Of a stretch of DNA of 33,174 bases, positions 1 through 8,811 are shown one piece after another. The stretch spans positions 1 through 33,174 of the forward strand of contig CAIXRH010000101.1 in the NCBI GenBank assembly GCA_903921785.1, written 5' to 3'. The translations under genes and the position numbers were made by a program. This DNA comes from an uncultured Pseudomonadota bacterium (GTDB taxonomy: Bacteria > Myxococcota_A > UBA796 > SXON01). Position 1 is the stretch's first letter. Each line of letters opens with the position of its first letter. A model generated the notes under the pieces. The model did no database searches and was not told the DNA's origin. It was given only the letters and a program-made list of their open reading frames with translations.

Positions 1-838
1 CCCGGGACGCTTCGGAGCGGGGGAGCGCGCGGAGGGCGTCGGCGACGGCCTCCATGTCGGGGAAGCGCCCGGCCGGGTCGGGGGCGAGGCAGCGGAGGAT
101 GACCGCTTCGAGGTCGGCCGGGACCGTGGGGTCGCGCAACGAGGGCGCCTTCGGGGCGACGCGCGGGGTGTAGCGGCGGCCGTCTTCGAAGGGGCGCTGG
201 GCGGTGACCAGCCAGTAGAGCACCAGGCCGAAGCCGTACTGATCGGCGCGGGGGCCCACGCTCTCGCCGAGGAGCGCTTCGGGCGCGGCCCACGCGGGCG
301 AGCCGACGAAGCCGGGGTCCGGCGGCGCGCCCACGGCGGCGACGACGCCGAAGTCGGCGAGGACCGCGCGGCCGCTGGCCCAGAGGATGTTCGCCGGCTT
401 CACGTCGCGGTGCACGAGGCCGGAGCGGTGGAGATAGCCGAGCGCGTCGGCGAGCTGAAGGCCGATCTCCCGGGTGCGCTCGTGGCGCTCCACGACCGGG
501 CGCCCGCGGAGGCGCTCGCCGAGGGCCGCGAGATCGGGGCCGTCGACCACGTTCATCGCGAGCCAGGGGCGTCCGTCGGTGTGGCCGGAGGCGAGCAGGT
601 GGATGATGCCCGGGTGCTCCATGCGGCTGAGCGCCTCGATCTCGGCGGCGAAGCGCGCGGCGAGCGGCAGCGCCGCCTCGCGCATCCACTTGAGCGCGGC
701 GCGGCGCCCTTCGGCGTCCTCCGCCAGCCACACCTCGGCCATCGCGCCTTCGCCGAGCGGGCGGACCAGCGTCCACGGGCCGAGCGTCGGGCTCGGGCTC
801 AGGCGCCGCCCCCGCGGGCCCGGAACGTCGCCTGCCAC
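1..838 (-). CDS. Ser/Thr protein kinase, C-terminus beyond window edge (partial)
   Basis: Read from the complement; the gene starts near 838 and runs off the left edge, so only about 279 residues are visible. They form an almost complete Hanks-type kinase domain: a Gly-rich loop LGEGAMAEVW (about 28-37), the ATP lysine in AALKW (K50), catalytic HRDVKPAN (143-150), the metal-binding DFG (162-164) and AAPE (184-187). All key catalytic residues are present, so it is probably active. The GTG at 838 gives a short N-terminal tail before the kinase fold and overlaps the end of the upstream kinase gene by 40 bases, which points to co-transcription. Whatever follows the kinase domain (in this lineage often membrane, TPR or sensor modules) lies outside the window. 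The exact start is uncertain because no clear ribosome binding site was seen. Confidence 0.85.
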   Translation of the reverse strand, partial: MAGDVPGPRGRRLSPSPTLGPWTLVRPLGEGAMAEVWLAEDAEGRRAALKWMREAALPLAARFAAEIEALSRMEHPGIIHLLASGHTDGRPWLAMNVVDGPDLAALGERLRGRPVVERHERTREIGLQLADALGYLHRSGLVHRDVKPANILWASGRAVLADFGVVAAVGAPPDPGFVGSPAWAAPEALLGESVGPRADQYGFGLVLYWLVTAQRPFEDGRRYTPRVAPKAPSLRDPTVPADLEAVILRCLAPDPAGRFPDMEAVADALRALPRSEASR

Positions 839-3800
839 ATGCTCGGCAAGCGCGCCTGGATCGCCGCGTACCCGGACTGGGCCTCCCGAGCGAGGCGGTG
901 GGACTCGGCGGCGTCGCTGGCCACGCGGGCGGCGAGAGACATCGAGTCGAGGCCGAGCATGCGGAAACCGCGGGTCTGCGCGAGGCGGGCGGCGGCCTGG
1001 GCGAGCGGCCAGGCGGCCGCGGCGTCTCCCAACCGTTCGAGCGCCCGCGCCATGTCGAGCGCCGCCTCCACCCGCCGCTGCGGCGGCAACGTGGCGAGCT
1101 GGCTCTCCGCCTGCGCGAGCGCCGTCCGCGCCGCCGGGACGTCACGGAGGGTGGCGTGCGCGCGCGCCCGGAGCGCCCAGGCGACGGGAGTGAAGCGCTC
1201 GGGGTCGCCCTTCGGGCTCCAGGTGGCGAGGTCGGTGAGCACCTCGAGGGCGGCGCGGGCGTCTCCCTGGGCGAGGCGGGTGCGGGCGAGGTGCACCGAG
1301 CAGGCGAGGACCACGCCGCCGAGGCCGAGGGCATCGGCCTTGGACCGCGCCGCCTCCAGCTCCATGCGGGCCTCGGCCCAGGCGCCCAGCTCCAGCGCCG
1401 CGAGGCCGCGGATCATCCGGGCGCCCGCGCTCGGGGCGCCTTCGGAGCCGGCGCCTTCGGCTTCGGTCTCGGCGAGGGCGTCGGCGCCGTGCTCCCAGGC
1501 GTTGACCGGGTCTCCCTGGCCGAGCTCCACCTCGGCGAGGTTGGCGAGCGCGGTGGCGCGCATGCCGTGCATCCGGAGGTCCCGGTAGAGCATCTGGGCT
1601 TCGTTGAGCCCGCTGGCGGCGCTGGCGAGCTGTCCGCGGGAGGCCTGCACGGCGGTGGCGGCGAGCAGCAGGTCGGCGCGGGCGCCGGGGTGGTTGGTGC
1701 CGGCCTGCACGAGGCCTTCCTGCGCGAACTGCTCGACGCGGTCGAGCTCGCCGCGCGTCCAGGCGATGTGGGCCCGGGCGAGCAGCCCCTCGGCGACGGC
1801 CTCGCGCTCGCCGAGCTCGCGCGCGCGGGGGAGATGCTGGGTGACGAGGGCCTCGGCCTGGTCGACCTGTCCGGCGGTGCGGAGCACACGCGCGAGCCGC
1901 ATGCGGGCGCGGAGCGCGGCGCGCTCATCGCGGACCTGGTCGGCGAGGGAGACGGCCGCCTCCAACGCATCCTTCGCGGCGGACCACTTGCCGCGGAGGT
2001 ACTGCACGTCCGCCCGGACCATGAGCAGGACGTGGCGGATGGCGGCGAATTCGTCGACGCCGAGGTCGACGCGGGCGGTGTCCTCCACCTCGGTGGCGCG
2101 CTCGGTGAGCTCCCAGGCCTCGGCGTTGAGGCCCCGTTCGCGCATCTTGCGCGCGCCTTCGACGAGGCAGGCGTAGGCCTTCCCGGAGTCCCCGCCGAGG
2201 GCCCAGTGTTCGCCGACGCGGGTGACGGCGGCGACGGTCTGGCCGAAGTTCCCGGCGAGCGCCTTGGCGAAGGCGCGGTGGAGCACCGAGCGCCGCTCGG
2301 GGTCCAGCGCCCGGTAGAGCGCGGTGCGGTCGAGCGGGCGGACGAGCGCGACGTAGGACTGGGGACCGGCCGAGCGGGCGATGGCGATGCCGTCCTGGCT
2401 CAGGCGCCCGATGGCGTCGAGCGCGGAGTCTTCGTCGATGCCGAGGACCTCCATCACCACGTCGAGCTCGGCCTCGTGGCCATACACCGCGAGCGCCTCG
2501 GCGAAGTTGCGATCCGCGAGGTCCAGCGCGTCGAGGCGGGGGCGGACGCGGTCGAGCACCACGGCGGGCACGTCGAGGTGGCCGGTGGCGATCTCCTCCG
2601 CTTCCACCACGAGCCGGTAGCCGCGGCCGGTACGCTCCACGATGCCCGTGGCGACGAGGCCCTGGAGCCAGTCGACCAGGGCGCCCGGGTTCCCGCCGGT
2701 CTCCCGGAAGAGGCGGGCGCCCACCGCCTGGGCGGAGCGGGTGGAGCCGAGGAACGCGGCCGTGAGCGCGACGGACTCCGCCTCGGGCAACGACGCGACC
2801 TCGAACCGATCGGCGAGGGCGCGGAGCGCGTCCAGCCGCGGGGTGCGCACCGACGCGTCCATCACGAGGCCGAAGAGGATGGGCTCGGTGGCGAGGCCGC
2901 GGACGAGGGCGAGCAGGCCATCCACCGCGGGGAGGAGGGCTTCGTGGACGTCGTCGACCAGGATCACCTGGGGACCCGAGCGGGCGAGCGCGACGAGCGC
3001 GGTGGCGAGCCCTTCGTAGAGCTGAGTGCGCGCGGTGCCGCCGGCGGACTCGACCGCCTTCTGGGCGCGGCTCGAGAGCGCGGCAGCGTCGGCTTCGGCG
3101 AGGAGCGGCCGCACCGACTCCACGAGCCGCAAGAGGACCCCGAGCGGACCATCCGGCCGGGTGATGCGGAGGGCGTGCACCGGAAGCGCGAGCGCGCGGG
3201 CCTGCTCGCCGACGACGTCGAGCAGCCGGGAGCGGCCGCTGCCGTCGTCCCCTTCCAACACGAGGACGCCGCCTTCGCGGCGGGTGAGGCCGGCCACGAC
3301 GTCGCCCAGGGCGTCCACGGCGGCCTGGCGGCCGACCAGCGGCGGGAGGAAGCGCTCGGTGGGCTCCGGCGGGGCGACGGCGACCACCTCCATCCGGTAG
3401 AGCAACTCCTGCGCGCCGCGGGGGCGCCGCTGCGGTTCGCGGCTGAGCAGGCGCCGGCAGAGATCGTCGAGGTGAGGAGGCACGCCGGCCTCCACGTCCG
3501 ACGGGGCGGGCGGCTGGAGCGTGCGGTGCAGCTCGATGTACCCGGCGAGGTCCTTCGCCACGAAGGGGCGTCGACCGGTGAGCATCGCGAAGAGGATGAC
3601 GCCGAGGCTGTAGAGGTCGCTCCGATGGTCGACCGGCTGGCCGTTGACCTGCTCGGGCGACGCATACGCCCAGGTGCCGACCAGCGTGGTGGAGGCCTGG
3701 CTGTCGTGGTCGGGGTCGAGGTCCTTCACGATGCCGAAGTCGGTGAGCTTGCAGCGGCCCTGGGGATCGATGAGCACGTTGGACGGCTTGAGGTCGCGAT

Positions 3801-4251
3801 GGACGAGGCCACGGGCGTGGATGTAGACCAGGGCGCGGCACACGTCGGCGAGCACCTGCTCGCAGCGGGCCCAGCGCTCCTCCTCCGGGAGATGACGGAG
3901 CTGGTGGATCAGCGCGTGGAGGTCCTTGCCCTCCACGTACTCCATGGCGATGTAGGGGTGGCCGTGGATGTCGCCATACGCATCCACCCGGATGACGTTG
4001 GGGTGGCGCAGCCGGGCGAGAGCGCGGAATTCTCGGCGGAAGCGCTGGAGGCCGGTGCCGACCCGGCCCGTCTTGAGGATCTTGAGCGCGATGGGGCGCC
4101 CGTCGGGGTCGGAGGCGAGGACCACGTGGGCCATGCCCCCGCGGCCGATGACCCGCCGGTACACGTACTGCCCGATCCGGTCTCCCGGTTGGATCACGAG
4201 CCCGCCCACCTCCAGGGGCAGCTCCTCCGGCTCCGTCGTCGTCTCCGCCAT
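799..4251 (-). CDS. Ser/Thr protein kinase with AAA-type ATPase and TPR-like C-terminus (PknK-like)
   Basis: A 1150-residue cytoplasmic signalling protein. Residues 28-290 are a Hanks-type kinase: Gly loop GRGGMAHVV (36-44), ATP lysine K57, HRDLKPSN (151-158), DFG (171-173) and SPE (198-200). A STAND/AAA-type ATPase follows, with a P-loop GDDGSGRS (334-341) and a Walker B-like LVDDVHE (431-437). From about residue 640 to the end the protein is Ala/Leu/Arg-rich helical sequence consistent with TPR-type repeats. Kinase plus ATPase plus helical repeats is the architecture of PknK-like kinases common in myxobacteria and actinobacteria, where the C-terminus binds partners. No transmembrane helix was seen. 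The start ATG at 4251 is followed by an acidic tail before the kinase. It is divergent from the lipoprotein gene at 4346 (94-base gap) and overlaps the next kinase gene downstream. The substrate is unknown. Confidence 0.92.
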   Translation of the reverse strand: MAETTTEPEELPLEVGGLVIQPGDRIGQYVYRRVIGRGGMAHVVLASDPDGRPIALKILKTGRVGTGLQRFRREFRALARLRHPNVIRVDAYGDIHGHPYIAMEYVEGKDLHALIHQLRHLPEEERWARCEQVLADVCRALVYIHARGLVHRDLKPSNVLIDPQGRCKLTDFGIVKDLDPDHDSQASTTLVGTWAYASPEQVNGQPVDHRSDLYSLGVILFAMLTGRRPFVAKDLAGYIELHRTLQPPAPSDVEAGVPPHLDDLCRRLLSREPQRRPRGAQELLYRMEVVAVAPPEPTERFLPPLVGRQAAVDALGDVVAGLTRREGGVLVLEGDDGSGRSRLLDVVGEQARALALPVHALRITRPDGPLGVLLRLVESVRPLLAEADAAALSSRAQKAVESAGGTARTQLYEGLATALVALARSGPQVILVDDVHEALLPAVDGLLALVRGLATEPILFGLVMDASVRTPRLDALRALADRFEVASLPEAESVALTAAFLGSTRSAQAVGARLFRETGGNPGALVDWLQGLVATGIVERTGRGYRLVVEAEEIATGHLDVPAVVLDRVRPRLDALDLADRNFAEALAVYGHEAELDVVMEVLGIDEDSALDAIGRLSQDGIAIARSAGPQSYVALVRPLDRTALYRALDPERRSVLHRAFAKALAGNFGQTVAAVTRVGEHWALGGDSGKAYACLVEGARKMRERGLNAEAWELTERATEVEDTARVDLGVDEFAAIRHVLLMVRADVQYLRGKWSAAKDALEAAVSLADQVRDERAALRARMRLARVLRTAGQVDQAEALVTQHLPRARELGEREAVAEGLLARAHIAWTRGELDRVEQFAQEGLVQAGTNHPGARADLLLAATAVQASRGQLASAASGLNEAQMLYRDLRMHGMRATALANLAEVELGQGDPVNAWEHGADALAETEAEGAGSEGAPSAGARMIRGLAALELGAWAEARMELEAARSKADALGLGGVVLACSVHLARTRLAQGDARAALEVLTDLATWSPKGDPERFTPVAWALRARAHATLRDVPAARTALAQAESQLATLPPQRRVEAALDMARALERLGDAAAAWPLAQAAARLAQTRGFRMLGLDSMSLAARVASDAAESHRLAREAQSGYAAIQARLPSMWQATFRARGGGA

Positions 4252-4345
4252 GGCCCCGCGCCCGCTTCTGGCGGTGGCTAACCGGGAAACCGCGCCGCGG
4301 CGTCCCTTCGTTGCGCGCGGCGAGGCACGCCGCTAACTGTCGAGC

Positions 4346-4672
4346 ATGCGCAAGCTCTCCCTGCTCACCCTCGCGACCAGCAGCCTCTTCCTCTTCGGCT
4401 GCCTGGGCTGCTGCTCCGGCATGACCGAGGGCTTCGAGAAGGGCTTCAACGAGTCCTTCGCCCCGAGCTTCCGGGACAGCTTCGTGAAGAGCTGCACGCC
4501 CGGCCTCACCAACGTGGCCCCCGTCGAGGCCGACCGCATCTGCGGCTGCATGGCCGACCACATGCTCGCGAACCACAGCCCCAGCGAGCTCACCACGCTG
4601 AGCCTGCAGACCGACTCCCCGGAATTCCAGAAGATGGCGTCGGATGCCGCTACGGCGTGCGTGGGGCAGTAG
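4346..4672 (+). CDS. small cysteine-containing lipoprotein, unknown function
   Basis: A 108-residue protein beginning MRKLSLLTLATSSLFLFGC, a signal peptide ending in a lipobox (LFGC, Cys at 19). It is therefore expected to be exported and lipid-anchored. The mature part has six further cysteines: a CC pair close to the lipidated Cys, then singles in SCTPG, ICGCM and ACVG near the end. The charged helical segment between them (GMTEGFEKGFNESFAPSFRDSF) has repeated Phe residues. Spaced cysteines in a small exported protein suggest disulfides. I do not recognise the family. It is divergent from the kinase gene at 4251, and the 94-base gap could hold two promoters, but no convincing boxes were seen. 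Confidence 0.8.
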   Translation: MRKLSLLTLATSSLFLFGCLGCCSGMTEGFEKGFNESFAPSFRDSFVKSCTPGLTNVAPVEADRICGCMADHMLANHSPSELTTLSLQTDSPEFQKMASDAATACVGQ

Positions 4673-4852
4673 ACCGCCACCCGTCCCGGTCGGATCACCC
4701 GGCACGACGCGGCGCCCCGGATGCGGAATCCTCCGTGAGGCGGGCTCAAGCTTGGCCAACCGGAGTGACTGTCGGCGTCAGCCCTGGGTCCTGCCGCCAC
4801 CGGCGGTGGCTGCGCGGGTTCGCTCGTTGACACCCGCGGCGTGCGTGGGGCA
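4653..4852. repeat. 16-bp direct repeat flanking the 3' end of the lipoprotein gene
   Basis: The sequence cggcgtgcgtggggca occurs at 4653-4668, where it encodes the last residues (ACVGQ) of the lipoprotein, and again identically at 4837-4852 in the gap before the next gene. A second, independent structure lies between them: an inverted repeat GCCACC-GGC-GGTGGC at 4796-4810. The 187-base gap 4673-4859 holds no gene that I can see. The second copy could be the relic of a duplicated gene end, because its forward frame still reads ACVG, or a recombination scar. Confidence 0.55.
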
Positions 4853-4859
4853 CCAGGCC

Positions 4860-5867
4860 TCAGGGGTACAGCTCCCGCTGCACCGCGTCGATCGCCACCC
4901 GGGCCTCCCGGGTGATCCGCGCGACCGTGGGATCGTCCGGGACCTCAGCGTCCATGTCGATGTGGCGGTCGAGGGCGCGGGTGATGCGCCCGCCGTCGAG
5001 CCCGAGGCGCAGCTCGCCGACGCGGGCGAGCTGGTACTCGGCGAAGGTCCACACCGCGTCGTGGACCTGCACCGGCGGGAGGGCGTCGGAGTACAGGCCG
5101 GCGTCCACGACCACGTCGATCCCCGGGACCGCCTGGACCAGCGTCCGCACCGCCTCGTTGGCGTTCCAGGACAATAAAACCACCACGTCGGCGCGGGTGA
5201 CCAGCTCGGCGAGCGTGCCGGCGGCCTCGGCGGGGGGCGCAACCGTGTACGCGGAGAGGTCCGCCATCGTGGCGGCGGGGCCGGTGATCCCGGTGATCCC
5301 GATCCGCCGCCCGCCGCGCTCCACGATCACGTAGCGGCGCACGCCGGGCCCGCTCACGTTCGCGCTCACCAGGGGCAGCGTGGGGTCGGGCGGCACGGCG
5401 ACGAGCCCGGCGAGGTCGTGGGCGCTGACGTTCAAGGCGTCGTACCCCACGGCGGCGAGGCCCTTCATCATCCACTGGTCCTTGGCGGCGGCGTCGAGGC
5501 GAGGCTGACCGGCGTAGTCGACGGCGTCGGTGAGCCAGTAGCCGGCGTCCACCCGGACGGTCGGCGTGGGGAGGGCGCGCTCGATCGCGGCGGCGTAGCC
5601 GGCGTACCGGGCGAGGGAGCCGCGGGGGCGGTGGGGGCAGCCGCAGGTCTCCAGGGAGCCGTGCTGCTCGGCGCCGTAGAGCACCACGAGGTCGGCAGGC
5701 GCACGGGGGAGGCGCTGCGCGAAGGGCTCGATGGTGAACAACTCGCGGGCGACGCCGCGCTCTGGCAGCGCCGTCGCGGTGGGCGGCTTCGGAACCGACC
5801 GCGCAGCGGTCCCGGACGGATGCGGCGCGCAGCCGGCAACGAGCAGGGTGATGAGCGCGGTCCGCAT
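4860..5867 (-). CDS. 5'-nucleotidase/metallophosphatase-like lipoprotein
   Basis: A 335-residue protein starting MRTALITLLVAGC, a signal peptide with lipobox LVAGC, so it is probably exported and lipid-anchored. The stretch LETCGCPHRPRGSLARYAGY (about residues 69-88) matches a signature I know from a deltaproteobacterial branch of 5'-nucleotidase/UshA-like proteins (a CGC motif followed by G-LAR). Further family-like pieces are VDAGYWL, VGYDALNVSAHDL and GITGIT. The usual metal-binding D-x-H and GNHE motifs of metallophosphoesterases appear only in altered form (EQH, SAHD), so hydrolase activity is uncertain. The ATG at 5867 is preferred because it begins exactly at the signal peptide; the frame stays open far upstream without recognisable protein. 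It is divergent from the glycosyltransferase gene at 5910, with 42 bases between. Confidence 0.75.
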   Translation of the reverse strand: MRTALITLLVAGCAPHPSGTAARSVPKPPTATALPERGVARELFTIEPFAQRLPRAPADLVVLYGAEQHGSLETCGCPHRPRGSLARYAGYAAAIERALPTPTVRVDAGYWLTDAVDYAGQPRLDAAAKDQWMMKGLAAVGYDALNVSAHDLAGLVAVPPDPTLPLVSANVSGPGVRRYVIVERGGRRIGITGITGPAATMADLSAYTVAPPAEAAGTLAELVTRADVVVLLSWNANEAVRTLVQAVPGIDVVVDAGLYSDALPPVQVHDAVWTFAEYQLARVGELRLGLDGGRITRALDRHIDMDAEVPDDPTVARITREARVAIDAVQRELYP

Positions 5868-5909
5868 GCCGTCCCTCGTACTCCGGCGCCCGACGGGTGA
5901 CATTGGCCC

Positions 5910-7178
5910 GTGCCCCGGCGCCTCTCCGCCCTGCTCCTGGTGATCGGCCTCCTCGGCCACCTCTTCGTGCAGGCGGGCCCGGCGTGGAAGAAGGTGCACG
6001 CCGGCGGCGCCGGGCGCGACTTCGCCAGCTACTACTACGCGGCCGACGTGGCCCTGCACGGCGGGGATCCGTACGAGAACCCGAGCCTGGACGCCGCCGC
6101 GCGCGAGGACCACACCCGCAAGTCGGTGAACCCCTACTTCTACCCGCCGCCGTTTCTGCTCACGGTGAGCTGGATCGGCCCGTTCTCGCTCCAGTCCGCC
6201 TACGAGGCGTGGTTCTTCGTGAACGAGGCGCTGCTCTTCGCGGTCCTCGCCGTCGGCGTGGTCGCGTTCGAGGTGCCGGTGTGGGCGGTCGCCGCGCTCC
6301 TGTGGACCTGGTCGCCGATCCCCGACAACGCCTGGATGGGCCAGGCGAACCTGCTCGCGCTCCTCCCGGCGCTGCTCGGGCTGGCGGTGGCGAAGCGGCG
6401 CCCGGTCGCCGGGGGCATCCTGGTGGGCACGGCGGCGATGCTCAAGATGTCGCCGGCGTTGTTCCTCGGCTGGTGGCTCATGCAGCGCAACTGGCGCGCG
6501 GTGCTCGCGGCGATGGGCACCGCGGTCGGCCTCAGCCTCGCCGCGCTCCCGCTCGTGGGGTGGGCGCCCACGCTCCGCTTCTACACCGAGGTGCTCCCCG
6601 GCTTCTCCAAGGGGGATTACCACGGGTTGAAGGTTCCGATCTCGCTCGAGGCAAATCATTCCATCCCCGACCTGATGGACCGCGCCTTCCCCGGCCCCGG
6701 CTCCATCCTCTCCGAGACGGCCCAGCACGCCTCCACGGCGATCGTGGCGGTGCTCCTCGCGATCTGGGCGTGGCGGGCGTGGCGCGCGACCGAGCCGGCG
6801 GCGGTCGTCGGCGCGTTGGCGGTGCTGATGGTCGCAACGCCGGTCTATACGTACGAACACCACCTCGTGTTCCTGTTGGTGGCGATGGGCACGGCGGCGG
6901 GGCTCGCGTGGCGGCGGGTCGTGGCCGACTGGCGGGGCGGACGGCGGGCGGCGGCGGGCGCGGTGGGTCTCGCGCTGGTTTTCACCTGGTTCGTCCTGGC
7001 GTGGCCGCTGCCGATGCTCCGAGGCGCGCAAGCGATGCTGCCGAAGGACCTCGCGTGGGTCACCCGCGAGAGCAAGACCCTGGGCGAAGCGGCGCTGTTC
7101 GCAATGCTGCTGTGGTTCGCGGGGCGGCGGACGGCAGGGGCGGCCGGTCCGACCACCGGCGAGGCGGCGGAGGCCTAG
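5910..7178 (+). CDS. GT87-type (DUF2029) integral membrane glycosyltransferase
   Basis: A 422-residue, very hydrophobic protein with about nine to eleven predicted transmembrane segments. After the first helix comes GRDFASYYYAADVALHGGDPY (about 34-54), whose D-F-x-x-Y and GxDPY pattern is typical of the GT87/DUF2029 family. It is followed by NPYFYPPPFLL and, further on, WMGQANLLALLPALLG, both family hallmarks. GT87 enzymes (for example mycobacterial PimE) transfer sugars from polyprenyl-phosphate donors on the outer face of the inner membrane. The acceptor here is unknown. The start is GTG at 5910, directly before the first hydrophobic helix. A C-terminal TAGAAGPTTGEAAEA tail is low-complexity. 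The gene is convergent with the one at 7357. Confidence 0.8.
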   Translation: MPRRLSALLLVIGLLGHLFVQAGPAWKKVHAGGAGRDFASYYYAADVALHGGDPYENPSLDAAAREDHTRKSVNPYFYPPPFLLTVSWIGPFSLQSAYEAWFFVNEALLFAVLAVGVVAFEVPVWAVAALLWTWSPIPDNAWMGQANLLALLPALLGLAVAKRRPVAGGILVGTAAMLKMSPALFLGWWLMQRNWRAVLAAMGTAVGLSLAALPLVGWAPTLRFYTEVLPGFSKGDYHGLKVPISLEANHSIPDLMDRAFPGPGSILSETAQHASTAIVAVLLAIWAWRAWRATEPAAVVGALAVLMVATPVYTYEHHLVFLLVAMGTAAGLAWRRVVADWRGGRRAAAGAVGLALVFTWFVLAWPLPMLRGAQAMLPKDLAWVTRESKTLGEAALFAMLLWFAGRRTAGAAGPTTGEAAEA

Positions 7179-7277
7179 GGGACGGGTCGGCGCGACGAAG
7201 GCGCGGGGGGTGCCCGGGGGACCGGTCTTGGGGGCGCCAGACCAGCGTCGGCGCTGCGGAGGACCGGCGTCAGGCGC

Positions 7278-7298
7278 CGGCGGGCCGGAGGCCCGCCG
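7278..7298. terminator. strong GC hairpin between convergent genes
   Basis: A perfect 9-bp stem CGGCGGGCC / GGCCCGCCG with a 3-base GGA loop, in the 178-base gap between the convergent genes ending at 7178 and 7357. There is no T-run on either side, so it is not a textbook intrinsic terminator, but its position fits a bidirectional transcription end or mRNA 3'-end stabiliser. The rest of the gap has no gene. About 7245-7275 read on the complement weakly resembles the dispersed repeat described at 25031-25085. Confidence 0.5.
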
Positions 7299-7356
7299 TG
7301 AACCGTCGCGCTTCGAGCGAAGGGCGGCGGCGGCTGGGGGAGCGAGGGGCGAACCG

Positions 7357-8616
7357 CTATTCCCTCGAGGCGCAGAGGGTGAGCGCCGGGCGGAGCAACG
7401 TCGAGTCCCAGGCCACGGTTCGGTCTCGACCGGGGCTCCATGTGAACGCCGCGCGGGTGCCGTCGGCGCGGTGCTCGCGATAGCCGTACGTGGAGAACTC
7501 CCGGCGTGCTCCGCCGGAGGTCGGCTTCCCGCTGTCCAAGGGGGCGTCGAGCCGCACGCAGTCGGCGGGTGCCCGGTCCGCGTCGCGAACGTACTGTTCG
7601 AGGACGGTCGGCGTGTCGTCGAGCGAGGTCGTGCCATCCGCGAGGTGGATGAGCCACCCGGGCGGGCCTCGCGTGGCCCGCACAAGGTGCAGGGCGTAGG
7701 CACCGTCGTCTCCGAGGCGGGCGTCGTCGATCAGGACGTCGTCCAGGGGGGTGTAGCGCCCCGCGTTCCAGAGGACAGCGCGGCCACCCCTCTCCCCCGG
7801 GACAGCGCTCCAAGGCCGCGACTCGAGGTCGGGCGTACGCAGGAGGATGGCCCTTTCGCCGTCCTCCCCCGCCGCCAGCAGGACCAGGTCGCCCGGGAGG
7901 TGCGTGAGGCGCCAGTCGTTGAGCCGGTCCGCAGCGAAGTGCACGGCGAGCGCAGCGAAGCAGGCCGGTACCGGGAGCGCGAGGGTGGCGTAGACCCCGA
8001 AGCGCGCGGGGTGGGGGCCCGGAACGCTCCGGACGAGCGCGAAGAGGAGCAGCACCGCCACGTCCACTCCGAGGAGCAACTCGATGACGTCCGCGCCATG
8101 AAGCCGCGTGCCCGAGGGGCGCGCCGCGAACGCGCTCAGCGCGAGCGCGCTCACCACCGGCAGCGGGAGCAGTCGCCATCCCAGGCGCCCGGCCTCGCAC
8201 ACCGCGAGCATCAGCCACAGCGTGAAGCCCGCGACCGCATCGACGGCCAGGGCCGGGCTCCCGAGCGCGGCCGTGAGGGTCATGGTGTCCGCGCCGCTCG
8301 CGCCCGCCACGCGGAGGCTGGCCGTGCCGCCGGCGGCGATCAGGGCCGCGACCACGCCGAGCGAGATCGGAACGAGCTCCGCGAGCGCCCGACCGAACAA
8401 CTGCCGAAGGGTGGCTCTGTCCGCCCACGGGAGGGGGTGCGCCACGAACCCCACCAGGAGCGCCGGAGGCAAGAGGAGCACGAGGGCCGCGCTCCAGGGC
8501 TGGCCGACCGGCTCGGGGACGCAGAATCCAACGAGCGGAAGGAGGATCGGTTCGAGCAGGAGCTTGCCGCGGGCGCGCAGGCTGGCCGAGGCGGCATCGA
8601 CGAGGGGGGCGAACAT
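7357..8616 (-). CDS. membrane protein of unknown function with soluble C-terminal domain
   Basis: A 419-residue protein when started at the ATG at 8616 (MFAPLVDAASASLRARGKLL). The N-terminal half (about 20-215) contains roughly six hydrophobic segments. The C-terminal half (about 230-419) is hydrophilic, rich in Trp, Asp and Arg, and probably extracytoplasmic. I do not recognise either half. The frame remains open upstream to 8784, but that extension is Arg-rich and lies inside a dispersed intergenic repeat (8723-8798), so 8616 is the better start. No strong ribosome binding site was found. It lies downstream of the dihydrolipoyl dehydrogenase gene in the same direction, but with a 195-base gap, so it may have its own promoter. 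Confidence 0.65.
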   Translation of the reverse strand: MFAPLVDAASASLRARGKLLLEPILLPLVGFCVPEPVGQPWSAALVLLLPPALLVGFVAHPLPWADRATLRQLFGRALAELVPISLGVVAALIAAGGTASLRVAGASGADTMTLTAALGSPALAVDAVAGFTLWLMLAVCEAGRLGWRLLPLPVVSALALSAFAARPSGTRLHGADVIELLLGVDVAVLLLFALVRSVPGPHPARFGVYATLALPVPACFAALAVHFAADRLNDWRLTHLPGDLVLLAAGEDGERAILLRTPDLESRPWSAVPGERGGRAVLWNAGRYTPLDDVLIDDARLGDDGAYALHLVRATRGPPGWLIHLADGTTSLDDTPTVLEQYVRDADRAPADCVRLDAPLDSGKPTSGGARREFSTYGYREHRADGTRAAFTWSPGRDRTVAWDSTLLRPALTLCASRE

Positions 8617-8722
8617 CGGGGGTGCATCGGCCGCGACTCCGCTCGGCTGTAGGACGCTTCCCCCGTCGTGCGGCCTGCCACGCTCCCGGCCGATCTCCGG
8701 GAACATCGCCGCGCCCGCGCCC

Positions 8723-8798
8723 TTCTCCCCGCGGCGGCTCCTCGACCGCCGACGTCGCCGGGCGGAAGGGCGGTGGAGCTCCACCAGCCCTTCGACAC
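8723..8798 (+). repeat. dispersed intergenic repeat, copy A
   Basis: Shares with 12766-12843 a run of about 76 bases. Conserved blocks in order are TTCTC, CGGCGGCTCCTCGACCGCCGA, CCGGGCGGAA, CACCAGCCC and TCGACACC, with equal spacing between the last blocks. A third copy lies at 25031-25085. It sits in the gap between the dihydrolipoyl dehydrogenase stop (8812) and the downstream membrane-protein start (8616). All three copies are intergenic. Confidence 0.7.
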
Positions 8799-8811
8799 CC
8801 TCTCCCGCCCG

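Noticed and set aside
898-4281. Very long open frame on the plus strand opposite the kinase gene
   Set aside because: It is antisense to a clear kinase with all catalytic motifs; its translation is Gly/Glu/His/Arg-rich low-complexity sequence typical of GC-rich shadow frames.
8617-8784. Arg-rich N-terminal extension of the unknown membrane protein
   Set aside because: It lies within the dispersed intergenic repeat and has no membrane or domain features; ATG 8616 fits better.
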